A DNA stretch of 64,000 nucleotides, from assembly GCF_001507435.1 (NCBI RefSeq), contig NZ_LMWH01000001.1, forward strand, positions 62,001 to 126,000, given 5' to 3'. The stretch is from Streptomyces sp. NRRL F-5122 (GTDB lineage: Bacteria; Actinomycetota; Actinomycetes; Streptomycetales; Streptomycetaceae). The position numbers and the translations under genes are program-made. Positions 8,181-16,605 of this stretch are shown in pieces; position 1 is the stretch's first letter; each line of letters opens with the position of its first letter. Under the pieces are notes generated by a model. The model was given only the letters and a program-made list of their open reading frames with translations, made no database searches and was not told the origin of the DNA.

Positions 8181-8666
8181 TCAGTGCCAGGGTTCGGATA
8201 CCGAGCGCAGCGTGGCGGCCGTCGACACCGCCGCCGTCACGGCCTCGTGCCCCTTGTCCTCGTTGGAGCCCTCCAGGCCGGCACGGTCCAGAGCCTGCTC
8301 CTCGGTGTCACAGGTGAGGACACCGAAGCCGACGGGGACACCGGTCTCGATGGAGACCTGGGTCAGGCCCTGGGTGACCCCCTGGCACACATAGTCGAAG
8401 TGGGGGGTGCCACCGCGGATCACCACCCCGAGGGCCACGATCGCGTCGTAGCCTCGGCCCGCGAGCACCTTGGCGGCTACCGGGAGCTCGAAGCTGCCCG
8501 GGACCCGCAACAGGGTCGGCTCGTCGATCCCCAACTCGTGCAGGGCGCGCAGTGCGCCGTCCACCAGTCCGTCCATCACCTTGTCGTGCCACTGTGCCGC
8601 GATGACGGCGACCCGCAGATCGCTCGCGTTGCGTACGGACAGTACCGGTGCACCCTTGCCGCTCAC
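8181..8666 (-). CDS. ribH: 6,7-dimethyl-8-ribityllumazine synthase
   Basis: RibH condenses 5-amino-6-ribitylaminouracil with dihydroxybutanone phosphate, the penultimate step of riboflavin synthesis, and assembles into large capsids. The 161-residue protein shows [12 protein letters not shown] (substrate pocket), [12 protein letters not shown] with the catalytic histidine, and [12 protein letters not shown]. The GTG at 8666 was chosen because GAGGAG lies 4 nt upstream and the following residues match the family. It follows ribBA by 19 nt in the rib operon and precedes hisE. Confidence 0.96.
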   Translation of the reverse strand: MSGKGAPVLSVRNASDLRVAVIAAQWHDKVMDGLVDGALRALHELGIDEPTLLRVPGSFELPVAAKVLAGRGYDAIVALGVVIRGGTPHFDYVCQGVTQGLTQVSIETGVPVGFGVLTCDTEEQALDRAGLEGSNEDKGHEAVTAAVSTAATLRSVSEPWH

Positions 8667-8685
8667 GTCTCTCCTCAGTGCTCTC

Positions 8686-10032
8686 TTACTGGTTGCCGCA
8701 GGCGGACACGGCGTTCGTGTCCAGCCAGGGCAGGTCGTGCCCCATCCGGTCCCGCTTGGTGCGCAGGTAGCGGATGTTGTACTCGCCCGCCTGCACGGGC
8801 ATCGGCTCACGCCGGGTGACCCCGAGGCCGTGCCGGAGCAGGGCCTCGGTCTTGTCGGGGTTGTTCGTCATCAGGCGCACGCTGCGCACGCCGAGGTCGG
8901 CCAGGATCCTGGCGCCGGCGGCGTAGTCGCGGGCGTCCGCGGGAAGGCCCAGCTCGAGGTTGGCGTCCAGGGTGTCGCGACCGCGCTCCTGGAGTTCGTA
9001 CGCGCGCAGCTTGGACATCAGCCCGATGCCGCGCCCCTCGTGGCCGCGCAGATAGACCACCACTCCCCTGCCTTCCGCCTGGATGCGCTCCAGAGAGGCC
9101 TCCAACTGGGGGCCGCAGTCGCAGCGCAGAGAGTGGAACACGTCTCCGGTGAGGCATTCGGAGTGCACGCGGACCAGGACGTCCTCGCCGTCGCCGATCT
9201 CGCCGCGGACGAGGGCGATGTGCTCCACGCCGTCCGCGGGCGACCGGTAGCCGTAGGCGGTGAACTCGCCGAAGCGGGTGGGCAGGTGAACCTCGGCCTC
9301 ACGGCGGACGGCGGGCTCGGACGGGGGCGCGTCCTGTGCCCCGGGGTCCTCCGCCCCGAGGGGGGCCGAGAGTTTGGGCGAGCGCCGGTAGGCGACCAGG
9401 TCCTCGATGGAGACGATCGTCAGCCCGTGCTTGCGGGCGAACGGGACGAGCTCCGGCAGCCGCAGCATGTGGCCGTCCTCGCCGGCGATCTCCACGATCG
9501 CACCGGCGGGCCGCAGCCCCGCGAGCCGTGCGAGGTCGACGGCGGCCTCGGTGTGGCCGTTGCGGACGAGCACACCGCCGGGCCTGGCCCGCAGCGGGAA
9601 GATGTGACCCGGGCGGACGAAGTCGCCGGGTCCCGCCTCTCCGCCGGCGAGCAGGCGCAGCGTGGTGGCCCGGTCGGACGCGGAGATGCCGGTGGTCACC
9701 CCGTGGGCACCGCCGGCGTCGACGGACACAGTGAACGCGGTGCGCATCGACTCGGTGTTGTTGTCGACCATCTGCGGGAGCTCGAGGCGGTCGAGTTCCT
9801 CGCCCTCCATGGGCGCGCAGATCAGACCGCGGCACTCGCTCATCATGAAGGCGACGATCTCGGGCGTGACCTTCTCGGCGGCGATGACCAGGTCGCCCTC
9901 GTTCTCCCGGTCCTCGTCGTCGACGACCACGACCGGCCGGCCGGCCGCGATGTCGGCGATGGCCTGCTCGATCGGATCGAGCGCGAAGTCCTCGACGTTG
10001 TCCGTGCTGTACAGGATCGGCGCGGTGCTCAT
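8686..10032 (-). CDS. ribBA: Bifunctional DHBP synthase / GTP cyclohydrolase II
   Basis: The protein has 448 residues. The N-terminal half (1-205) is 3,4-dihydroxy-2-butanone-4-phosphate synthase with [11 protein letters not shown] and the RPGHIFPL motif. The C-terminal half (about 220-420) is GTP cyclohydrolase II with [20 protein letters not shown], where the cysteines bind zinc, and [12 protein letters not shown]. Together they supply both precursors of the lumazine ring. The ATG at 10032 overlaps the ribM stop (ATGA), so translation is coupled. A roughly 25-residue Pro/Ala/Glu-rich linker ([19 protein letters not shown]) joins the two domains. Confidence 0.96.
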   Translation of the reverse strand: MSTAPILYSTDNVEDFALDPIEQAIADIAAGRPVVVVDDEDRENEGDLVIAAEKVTPEIVAFMMSECRGLICAPMEGEELDRLELPQMVDNNTESMRTAFTVSVDAGGAHGVTTGISASDRATTLRLLAGGEAGPGDFVRPGHIFPLRARPGGVLVRNGHTEAAVDLARLAGLRPAGAIVEIAGEDGHMLRLPELVPFARKHGLTIVSIEDLVAYRRSPKLSAPLGAEDPGAQDAPPSEPAVRREAEVHLPTRFGEFTAYGYRSPADGVEHIALVRGEIGDGEDVLVRVHSECLTGDVFHSLRCDCGPQLEASLERIQAEGRGVVVYLRGHEGRGIGLMSKLRAYELQERGRDTLDANLELGLPADARDYAAGARILADLGVRSVRLMTNNPDKTEALLRHGLGVTRREPMPVQAGEYNIRYLRTKRDRMGHDLPWLDTNAVSACGNQ

Positions 10033-10673
10033 GCCGCGGCTCCTTCCAGGAGGGGCTGCCCCGCCCTGCGGGAGCGCAGCCACCAGTCGCGCAGGCCCCA
10101 CAGGACGAGCGCGCCGTAGATGACGTAGACGAAACCGGAGAATGCGAAGCCGTTGGCGAAGTTGAGCGGGACACCGACGGCGTCCACGAGCAGCCAGGCG
10201 AGCCAGAACTCGACCATGCCGCGTGCCTGGGCGTACATGGCGACGATCGTGCCGACGAAGATGTAGGCGTCCGGCCACGGGTCCCACGACAACGACGGGT
10301 ACGCGGTGAACAGGCCGGCCACCGCGAGCGTGCCCACGGCGGCGGCGCCGAGCAGGATCCCACGCTCGCGCCAGGTGGCGAACCGCACCGCGATGTGGCC
10401 GTCGTCCGCCCGCCCCCTGCCGCGGTTCCACTGCCACCAGCCGTAGACGGCGACGACCATGACGACGACCTGCTTGCCGGCACTGCCGGAGAGGTGGGCC
10501 GTGGCGAAGGCGGCGAAGAGGACGAGGCCGGACAGGAACTGCACCGGCCAACTCCACAGGGAGCGGCGCCAGCCGAAGGCGAGGCCGATCAGACCGATCA
10601 CGTTGCCGATCATGTCCGACCACTTGATGTGCTGGCCGAAGAGCGTGAACGCCTCCGAGTTGAGCCAGTTCAC
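10029..10673 (-). CDS. ribM: PnuC-family riboflavin transporter RibM (PnuX)
   Basis: This 214-residue integral membrane protein of the PnuC fold has about six to seven helices, with [24 protein letters not shown] near the start and the characteristic [32 protein letters not shown] core. PnuC proteins move nicotinamide riboside, but the homologue located inside actinobacterial ribE-M-BA-H operons has been shown (S. davawensis, Corynebacterium) to move riboflavin and roseoflavin by facilitated diffusion. The position between ribE and ribBA, with 4-nt overlaps at both ends, and the upstream FMN riboswitch support that role here. Confidence 0.88.
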   Translation of the reverse strand: MNWLNSEAFTLFGQHIKWSDMIGNVIGLIGLAFGWRRSLWSWPVQFLSGLVLFAAFATAHLSGSAGKQVVVMVVAVYGWWQWNRGRGRADDGHIAVRFATWRERGILLGAAAVGTLAVAGLFTAYPSLSWDPWPDAYIFVGTIVAMYAQARGMVEFWLAWLLVDAVGVPLNFANGFAFSGFVYVIYGALVLWGLRDWWLRSRRAGQPLLEGAAA

Positions 10674-11272
10674 TCGGAGGCCCCCTGCCCGGCCAGCAGG
10701 CGCTCCACGTACTTGGCGATGACGTCGACCTCGAGGTTGACCGGATCGCCGGGCTGCTTGATGCCGAGCGTGGTCAGGGCGAGGGTCGTCGGGATGAGGC
10801 TGACGGTGAAGCGGTCGGCGCCGACCTCCACGACGGTGAGGCTGATGCCGTCCACGGTGATGGAGCCCTTCTCGACCACATAGCGGGCGAGCTCCGCCGG
10901 GAGCGAGACGGTGACGAGCTCCCAGTTCTCGGAGGGCTTGCGCTCGAGAACCGTGCCGGTGCCGTCGACGTGGCCCTGCACGATGTGCCCGCCCAGCCGC
11001 GCACCGACGGCGGTGGGGCGTTCGAGGTTCACGCGGGAGCCGACCGCGAGGGCGCCGAGGCTGGAGCGGTTGAGGGTCTCCGCCATGACGTCGGCGGTGA
11101 ACTCGTCGCCCTCGTGCTCCACGACGGTGAGACAGACTCCGTTGACCGCGATGGAGTCACCGTGCTGCGCACCTTCGGTGACGACGGGTCCACGGAGCCG
11201 GAAGCGGGAGGAGTCGCCGAGATTCTCGACGGCGGTGACCTCACCCAGCTCTTCGACGATTCCGGTGAACAC
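10670..11272 (-). CDS. ribE: Riboflavin synthase, alpha chain
   Basis: The enzyme dismutates two molecules of dimethyl-ribityllumazine to riboflavin. At 200 residues it has the usual two internally repeated lumazine-binding barrels, each opening with a conserved stretch ([11 protein letters not shown] for the first, [13 protein letters not shown] at the start of the second). The GTG at 11272 was chosen since the mature-type N-terminus FTGIVEE follows directly and AGGAGG lies 9 nt upstream. It is the first gene after the FMN riboswitch, and its stop overlaps ribM. Confidence 0.96.
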   Translation of the reverse strand: MFTGIVEELGEVTAVENLGDSSRFRLRGPVVTEGAQHGDSIAVNGVCLTVVEHEGDEFTADVMAETLNRSSLGALAVGSRVNLERPTAVGARLGGHIVQGHVDGTGTVLERKPSENWELVTVSLPAELARYVVEKGSITVDGISLTVVEVGADRFTVSLIPTTLALTTLGIKQPGDPVNLEVDVIAKYVERLLAGQGASE

Positions 11273-11423
11273 TTCCCGGGTCCTCCTGCCACGTTCGGGC
11301 ACGGACTCCGGGGACTGTCGAGGACGACAGCGGACCGCGGTCGGGATCACCGGGACGACGCCGGACGGAGTTCGCCCCTCGGGGCGACCCGAATACGGCG
11401 GCGCGCACGAATGCCCGCCCGCC

Positions 11424-11550
11424 GCGCACTGCCTCCCATCCGGACTTTAACCGTCGGTCCAGGAATTCCACCTGGTCAACCGGCCGCTGGAAGCGACCGG
11501 GTCGCGGACTATAACCGCCGGTTCGGACTTTCACCGACCCCGGAGTGCGC
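11424..11550 (-). promoter_or_regulatory. FMN riboswitch (RFN element)
   Basis: The P1 arms AGTGCGC (11550-11544) and GCGCACT (11430-11424) close a structure containing the RFN landmark blocks in transcript order. These are GGGGTCGGTGAAAGTCCG, AACCGGCGGTTATAGTCCG, CCAGGTGGAATTCCTGG, GACCGACGGTTAAAGTCCG and GGATGGGAGGCAGTGC. FMN binding should shut down expression of ribE and the genes behind it. Between the aptamer and ribE (11273-11423) is a short TCGCCCC/GGGGCGA hairpin at 11372-11387 without a U tract, so control could be by terminator formation or by masking the ribE AGGAGG. Confidence 0.95.
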
Positions 11551-12122
11551 TGCTTCTGGTACAGCAAACAGTGTGCCACGCCGGGTCGAGCGCCAAGCGG
11601 GTGAACCGCTGTGTGGTGGCTCACAGGTTCACATATCGGACTTCCCGGCCCGCCGCGCGGCACCCGAACCCATCACCCGGCAGCACAACGCCTGGTGGGG
11701 CATGGACAGTTGGCGACTGGTCCATACCTATTGACCGGTCTGGTCCAGTCCTCCTAGGGTCGGCGATCCCGGCGCTGTGCGCCGTCCACGAGCGGTCCGG
11801 CGGCGGTGACGGAGGCCCTTGCCCCGCCGCCGGGCCTCCGTCCATGGTCCGGACGCCGGGGCCGTGGCCCTCGCAGGCACGGCCCCCGACGGGCTGCCCG
11901 GCCGAGCGCGGACGGGCCGGACCCGGTCGGGCTCCGGTGCATCGCCCGGCGACGCGGCCGCGACCGCACCCTGAACGTGCCGCTGGCGGGCGGGACCTAC
12001 CGTGCATTCCGCTCGGGCGGCCATCTCACCCCCGAACGGGCGGTGGGGAAGGCGAGGTTCGAGCAGCACCTCGCGCAGCGGTTCGAAGGCGGCGGACTCG
12101 GCCGACCGCACGGAGGCGCCCG
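11551..12122. other. 572-bp region without a confident gene
   Basis: The stretch between the FMN riboswitch and the ROK gene should hold the rib promoter at its left end. Further right it contains a DasR-like promoter at 11718-11760 and an 11-bp inverted repeat (GACGGAGGCCC/GGGCCTCCGTC) at 11808-11842. Reading frames at 11950-12120 look weakly protein-like on both strands, which is usual in very GC-rich DNA, and none has a start with a ribosome-binding site. I call no gene here. Confidence 0.6.
11718..11760 (+). promoter_or_regulatory. DasR/chitinase-type promoter without an obvious gene
   Basis: TGGTCCATACCT at 11718-11729 differs by one base from the 12-bp repeat of Streptomyces chitinase promoters (TGGTCCAGACCT). 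It is followed by a second related element, CGGTCTGGTCCAG, at 11735-11747. Between and across them lies a good promoter on the plus strand: -35 TTGACC (11731-11736), an 18-bp spacer and -10 TAGGGT (11755-11760). The family rule is that GntR regulator DasR binds such sites and responds to glucosamine phosphates. No chitinase or amino-sugar gene follows; a hairpin lies about 50 bp downstream. Confidence 0.45.
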
Positions 12123-13364
12123 CTATCTCTCCGGGGGCGCGAAGAGTTCGTCCTGTGCGCCGTCCCGCGCGGTCAGCAACGCACCGCGCAGTACGGCGCC
12201 CCCTCCGAGGACGCCTGCGCGCACCTCGGTGACCAGCGGCGACATACGTGCGAGCCGCGCCTCGACAAGACCGGCGAGCACGGCCCCGCCCGCCTGTCCG
12301 ACCTCGCCGCCGAGCACCACGCACCCGGGATCGAGGATGGCGGCGAGGGATGCGGCGCCGATCGCGAGCCGGTCGGCGAGGGCGTCGAGGAAGCGCCCCG
12401 CCTGCTCGGGTCCCGCCTCCGACGGCGGCGGCGCGGCGGCGGTTCCGGCCGTCGCCCCGCCCCCGGCGACCGCCTCCACGGCCCGCCGGACGAGCACCGC
12501 CGCCTGCGGCTCACCCCCCGTGTCCGCGGTGAACAGCCCATGCTCCCCGGCCAGTCGGGTGATGGCCCCCGACCCCGCCAGGGAGTGGAAGCCGCCGTCG
12601 CAGTCCGTCGCGGACGGCAGCGTCCTGGTGCCGGGGACCGGCAGGAAGCCGATCTCGCCGGTGCCGCCGGAGGCCCCGCGGCGCAGCGCTCCGTCCAGGA
12701 CCACGGCCGCGCCCGTGCCGAGTCCCAGCCACAGCAGCACAAAGGTGTCCCGGCCGCGCGCCGCGCCCTCGCGCTGCTCGGCCAGGGCGGCGAGGTTGGT
12801 CTCGTTCTCCACGATCACGCGCGCGGGCAGCCGCTCATGGAGCGCGGTGACCAGCCGGCGGTGCCATTCCGGCAGGCCGCTGGAATCACGGAGTTCGCCG
12901 GTGGCGGGGTCGATCAGGCCGGGTGCTCCGATCCCGACCGTGTGGAGCGGCGCGGCACCCGCCTCCTTCGCCGTGCGCTCCACCACGGCCACGGCCTGCT
13001 CGACCGCGGGTCCCGTCCCCATGTCGCCGCCGATAGGCACCGACGCCTCGGCGAGCACCCCGCCGAGCAGATCCGCGACGAGGACGGCGACGCCCTCGGT
13101 GCGCACGTCGAGGGCCGCGAGACGGGCGCGGTCGGCGACGATCCCGTACAGCCGGGCGTTCGGACCGCGCCGCTGCTCGCCCGACTCCCCCACCACCGCC
13201 ACCAGCCCGGCCTCGGTGAGCCGCTCGACGAGGTCGGCGACCGTGGGCCGGGACAGTCCGGTGAGCTGTTTCAACTGCCCTGCCGTCAGGGGGCCTTGCT
13301 CCTGCAGCAGCCGCAGGGCCAGCCGGTCGTTGATGGCCCGGGCGGTGCTAGGAGATGCAGGCAT
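12123..13364 (-). CDS. ROK-family transcriptional regulator
   Basis: The 413-residue protein has an N-terminal winged helix-turn-helix (about 18-65, LTAGQLKQLTGLSRPTVADLVERL) fused to a ROK sugar-kinase-like domain with an ATP-site-like VGIGAPGLID and GTGEIGFLPV. In ROK repressors (XylR, NagC, Mlc) a sugar or sugar phosphate releases the DNA. The zinc-binding cluster typical of many ROK proteins (CxCGxxGC) is only partly recognisable, as TDCDGGFHSLAG. It is divergent from the MFS gene, with a perfect palindrome between them, so that transporter is the likely target. Confidence 0.88.
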   Translation of the reverse strand: MPASPSTARAINDRLALRLLQEQGPLTAGQLKQLTGLSRPTVADLVERLTEAGLVAVVGESGEQRRGPNARLYGIVADRARLAALDVRTEGVAVLVADLLGGVLAEASVPIGGDMGTGPAVEQAVAVVERTAKEAGAAPLHTVGIGAPGLIDPATGELRDSSGLPEWHRRLVTALHERLPARVIVENETNLAALAEQREGAARGRDTFVLLWLGLGTGAAVVLDGALRRGASGGTGEIGFLPVPGTRTLPSATDCDGGFHSLAGSGAITRLAGEHGLFTADTGGEPQAAVLVRRAVEAVAGGGATAGTAAAPPPSEAGPEQAGRFLDALADRLAIGAASLAAILDPGCVVLGGEVGQAGGAVLAGLVEARLARMSPLVTEVRAGVLGGGAVLRGALLTARDGAQDELFAPPER

Positions 13365-13416
13365 GCCGGGATCCTCCCAGATCGGCGGGGACGTTCACCG
13401 GCCCCCTCCCTCCTAT

Positions 13417-13439
13417 CTATCAGGCAGGGTTCCTGATAG
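13417..13439. promoter_or_regulatory. Palindromic operator between ROK and MFS genes
   Basis: CTATCAGG and CCTGATAG form a perfect 8-bp inverted repeat with a 7-bp centre, 53 bp upstream of the ROK start and 45 bp upstream of the MFS start. It is the most AT-rich patch of the interval, and its spacing and location fit a ROK-repressor operator controlling both genes. Confidence 0.6.
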
Positions 13440-13483
13440 TTTACGCCACGCAGCGAGGCGGACACACCCGGGGAGGGGCGAGA

Positions 13484-14701
13484 ATGGGCGCGGTGGAGAG
13501 GGTCTACTCAGTACGTGACGTGAAGCGTGCGCGGTACGCCGTGGCGGCGGTCTTCGCCGTGCACGGTGCCGTCACCGGCTCGTTCGCGACCCGTGTGCCG
13601 TGGATCCAGGACCACGCCTCGGTCAGCGCGGGGCAACTCGGACTGGCGCTCGCGTTCCCCGCGCTCGGCGCGTCCGTGGCGATGCCGCTCGCCGGCAGCA
13701 TCAGCCATCGGTTCGGCGCCCGCAACGCCCTGCGCGGTCTGATCGCCCTGTGGACGCTCTCCCTTGTTCTGCCGTCCCTCGCGCCCAACCTCCTCACGCT
13801 CTGCCCGGCCCTGTTCGTCTACGGCGCCTCGGCGGGCATGGCGGACGTCGCGATGAACGCCCTCGGTGTGGAGGTCGAGGACCGGCTCGGACGGTCGATC
13901 ATGTCCGGTCTGCACGGCATGTGGAGCGCAGGCGCACTGATCGGCTCGGCCGCCGGCACACTCGCCGCACACCTCGGCTCGGACGCCCGGCTGCACCACA
14001 CCCTGGCGGCCGCGGTCCTGACCGTGCTGGGGCTGGTCGCCTGCACCTGGGTGCTCGACCTCCAGCCCGCCGAGGACGAGGAGCCGCCGCCCCGGTTCGC
14101 CCTGCCGCCGAAGTCGGCGCTGCTGATCGGCGCGATCGGGTTCTGCGCGGTGTTCGCCGAGGGCGCGAGCCTGGACTGGTCCGCCGTGTATCTGCGGCAC
14201 GAACTGGAGACCTCGGCGGGGCTCGCGGCCGCGTGCACCACGGGCTTCACGCTCACCATGGCCGTCGCCCGGATCGCGGGCGACAAGGTGGTGGACCGGT
14301 TCGGTTCGGTGCGCACCGTACGGGCCGGCGGCGTCCTGGCCGTCCTCGGCGGACTGCTGATCGTCGGTGCCGGTGATCCGGTCGTGGCGATGACCGGCTT
14401 CGCACTGATGGGCCTCGGCATCGCCGTCGTCGTGCCGTTGTGCTTCGCCGCGGCCGGCCGCAGCGGTCCGAACCCCAGCCAGGCCATCGCCGGTGTCGCG
14501 ACGATCACGTACACCTCGGGGCTCGTCGCGCCGAGTGCGATCGGCGGACTGGCCCAGGCGACCAGCCTCGTGGTCTCGTTCGGGCTGGTGACGGTGCTTG
14601 CCTGCGGGCTCGCCCTGTTCGCGGGGGTGCTCCGCGCGGGCGACCGGGAACGACCGAAGGTCAGTCCGCCGAGCGCAGCAGTTCCCGACCCAAGGCCCTG
14701 A
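13484..14701 (+). CDS. MFS transporter
   Basis: This 405-residue protein has twelve predicted membrane segments in two six-helix bundles. The first bundle carries a short loop after helix 2 with SHRFGARNALRG, the MFS motif A region. The family resembles fucose-permease-like/YbjJ-type members (VPWIQDH near the start, GMADVAMNALGVEVE, SIMSGLHGMWSAG). Substrate is unknown; pairing with a ROK regulator suggests a sugar or sugar derivative. The ATG at 13484 has GGGAGG about 8 nt upstream. The 3' end overlaps the facing thioesterase gene by 41 bp. Confidence 0.85.
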   Translation: MGAVERVYSVRDVKRARYAVAAVFAVHGAVTGSFATRVPWIQDHASVSAGQLGLALAFPALGASVAMPLAGSISHRFGARNALRGLIALWTLSLVLPSLAPNLLTLCPALFVYGASAGMADVAMNALGVEVEDRLGRSIMSGLHGMWSAGALIGSAAGTLAAHLGSDARLHHTLAAAVLTVLGLVACTWVLDLQPAEDEEPPPRFALPPKSALLIGAIGFCAVFAEGASLDWSAVYLRHELETSAGLAAACTTGFTLTMAVARIAGDKVVDRFGSVRTVRAGGVLAVLGGLLIVGAGDPVVAMTGFALMGLGIAVVVPLCFAAAGRSGPNPSQAIAGVATITYTSGLVAPSAIGGLAQATSLVVSFGLVTVLACGLALFAGVLRAGDRERPKVSPPSAAVPDPRP

Positions 14702-15119
14702 ACCGGTCGCTCCACGACGTGGGGCGCAGGGTCGCCGCGTCGAGCCGGACCAGGACCCGGGTGCCGTGCGCGTACGTCACCGCTCCGTCGGTCGAGCAGA
14801 ACCGGAACCCGTAGGTGAGGCCGGTGTTCCCGAGTCGCTCGAGCCACAGGTGCACGGCGTACGCGCCCGGCCTGCTCACCGGGGCCTCGTAGGTGATCCG
14901 CAGCTCCTTGACGGCGTTGCAGAAGTCCCCCGCCGCCTCCCAGTCGCCCTCGAAGCCGAAGCCCTGCTCGTGCCACAGGACGGTCCAGGCGCGTTCGACC
15001 ATGACGGGATAGCGGGCGTTGTGCAGCAGGCCGAGCGCGTCGAGGTCGTCGAAGTGGACGACGACGGGGATCAACCGTCCGTACGACTGGACGGGCAAGG
15101 CCTGGGCTTCGGCGGTCAC
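14661..15119 (-). CDS. Acyl-CoA thioesterase (4HBT hotdog fold)
   Basis: The 152-residue single-domain hotdog protein has VHFDDLDALGLLHNARYPVMVERAW, which carries the 4HBT catalytic Asp-Asp-x-Gly-x-x-xN pattern, on the first strand/helix; the rest of the fold follows (KELRITYEAPV, GTRVLVRLDAATLRPTSW). It probably hydrolyses an acyl-CoA or aryl-CoA thioester in the cytoplasm. It starts at GTG 15119 with GAGGAG 11 nt upstream. Its last 41 bp overlap the 3' end of the convergent MFS gene. Confidence 0.85.
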   Translation of the reverse strand: MTAEAQALPVQSYGRLIPVVVHFDDLDALGLLHNARYPVMVERAWTVLWHEQGFGFEGDWEAAGDFCNAVKELRITYEAPVSRPGAYAVHLWLERLGNTGLTYGFRFCSTDGAVTYAHGTRVLVRLDAATLRPTSWSDRFRALGRELLRSAD

Positions 15120-15217
15120 GGGCGGGGCTCCTCGATGTGGCCTGATGAGGCGCTCGCGACACCGCGGCGCTGTTCAGAGCCATGGTAAGCGCTCGCTCAG
15201 GATGCCCCGCCCGCGGG

Positions 15218-16483
15218 TCAGCCCGCGATCGAGTCCAGCTGCTCGGCGGCGGGCCGCAGCGCCCACAGGTCACCGCCGGGAGGCGCCTCCAGCAGCCGCA
15301 CCGCCTTCCGGGCGCGCGCGTCGCCGGCGTCCGCCGCCGCGTGCACGACGTCGCTCGCCGCGTACCGGTGGAACTCCAGTTCGGGGTAGGGCCAGGCCCC
15401 GGCACCCGTCGCCGCCGGCAGCAGGAAGTCGACCGCCTTGACCAGGCTCTGCCCCTCGGGTCCCCGGTAGGACCACAGGTCCACGCCGACGTGCCGGCCG
15501 ATGGCCGCGAGCCGCGTGTACGCCACCAGGTCGAAGGTCGAGTAGTGCCAGCTGCGTGTCCGGGCGAGCTCCTGCGGCTGGCTGCCGTCGGCTGCGATCT
15601 GCGGGTCGATGCGCCTGGCGCGTGCGTCGAGCACCGTCCGCCGGGCGAGCGCCTCGTCGCCGGTCGCGTACGCCAGGGCGGCGAGCTGCATGTCGTAGAA
15701 GGTGCCGTGGTTGTTCTCGGCGGCACCTTCCTCCTTGCCGAAGGACCCGTCGGTCAGCCAGGTACGGAAGGCGACGTTCCAGTCGTGCATCCCCGAGCGG
15801 TCGGCCTCGGACCAGCCGGGGGCGCCGGTGTTCAGGACGGCGATCGCGTCCAGGACGCCGGTGTACGACTGGGAGAAGTCGATGATCCCGATGGCTCGGC
15901 CGTCGTACCTGCACGGGATGAACTGCCCGTGGTCCAGTTCGGGGTTCATCCTGGTCGCCGGATCCAGGAACCATGTGCGCAGCACCTGGGCCGCCTTCTG
16001 CGCGTACTGCTTCCTGCCCGTGTAGTACCAGGCCAGCGCGAGGTCGTAGGTGGAGTCGAAGACCTTCTCCACGTCCTGGCGGTCGGTCCCCGTGTCGACC
16101 TCGGGGTTGCGCTGCCCGTCGCGCTGCTCGTAGGGGCAGCCCCAGGGGTTGTCGGCCGTCCTCGGCTGCGTGGGCCACCAGTACGGGGCCTGGCTGAGGT
16201 AGTCGTGCACGTCTCCGCCGGGTGCGGGCCTCGGCTTGTCGACGACCGTCCAGGGACCCTGGTCGAGCCAGGCGTCGGCGCGTTCGGTCAGATCACCGAG
16301 AGCCCCGCGCAGCCGGGGGTCTCCGTGGTCCAGCCGGATCCTGGTCTGCTGCAACCGGGTGCCGTCGAGGACGGCGGTTCTGGGGACCTTCGGTGCCGTG
16401 TGGGCCGATGCGCTGGGCACGAGGACGGCCGCGAAGGCGGTCACGGCGGCGAGCAGAGCGGCCAGGCGGGGGCGTGCACTCAT
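15218..16483 (-). CDS. Secreted alginate lyase-family protein (PL5-like)
   Basis: The 421-residue exported protein has a classic Sec signal peptide (basic start, hydrophobic core LAALLAAVTAFAAVLV, cleavage near SASAHT, about residue 28). The mature part is an (alpha/alpha)-barrel of the alginate lyase/heparinase-like family, with SQAPYWWPTQPR and AENNHGTFYDMQLAALA, the NNH-tyrosine block of the active site. The N-H and Y residues typical of beta-elimination of uronates are present. The ATG at 16483 follows GGAG by 5 nt. It lies divergent from a nucleobase permease with a 15-bp palindrome between. The natural substrate could be alginate, another polyuronate or a cell-wall glycan. Confidence 0.85.
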   Translation of the reverse strand: MSARPRLAALLAAVTAFAAVLVPSASAHTAPKVPRTAVLDGTRLQQTRIRLDHGDPRLRGALGDLTERADAWLDQGPWTVVDKPRPAPGGDVHDYLSQAPYWWPTQPRTADNPWGCPYEQRDGQRNPEVDTGTDRQDVEKVFDSTYDLALAWYYTGRKQYAQKAAQVLRTWFLDPATRMNPELDHGQFIPCRYDGRAIGIIDFSQSYTGVLDAIAVLNTGAPGWSEADRSGMHDWNVAFRTWLTDGSFGKEEGAAENNHGTFYDMQLAALAYATGDEALARRTVLDARARRIDPQIAADGSQPQELARTRSWHYSTFDLVAYTRLAAIGRHVGVDLWSYRGPEGQSLVKAVDFLLPAATGAGAWPYPELEFHRYAASDVVHAAADAGDARARKAVRLLEAPPGGDLWALRPAAEQLDSIAG

Positions 16484-16502
16484 CAAGGCTCCGATCAGAA
16501 AT

Positions 16503-16517
16503 ATGAACGCAGTTCAT
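16503..16517. promoter_or_regulatory. 15-bp palindrome upstream of the lyase gene
   Basis: ATGAACGCAGTTCAT has perfect 6-bp arms around a 3-bp centre and lies 20 bp before the lyase start and about 90 bp before the permease start. Size and position fit the operator of an IclR/GntR-type regulator that is not encoded nearby. Confidence 0.45.
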
Positions 16518-16605
16518 GAGTGGGACCGTGTGAGCGTAGGACCGCCTGATGACCCTGACAATGGTTCGGACAATTCTTCACGTACAGAGAAAGAGAAGCT
16601 TCACC

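Noticed and set aside
8686..10623. N-terminally extended ribBA
   Set aside because: The first 197 codons of that frame lie over ribM and are Arg-rich noise. The family start is the ATG at 10032 overlapping the ribM stop.
11762..12122. A chitinase or other DasR-regulated gene after the orphan promoter
   Set aside because: No frame shows a signal peptide, carbohydrate-binding or GH18/GH19 motif, and no start has a ribosome-binding site.
11571..13518. Long plus-strand ORFs covering the ROK gene
   Set aside because: Composition is Arg/Pro/Ser-rich, starts lack ribosome-binding sites, and the opposite strand holds a full ROK protein.
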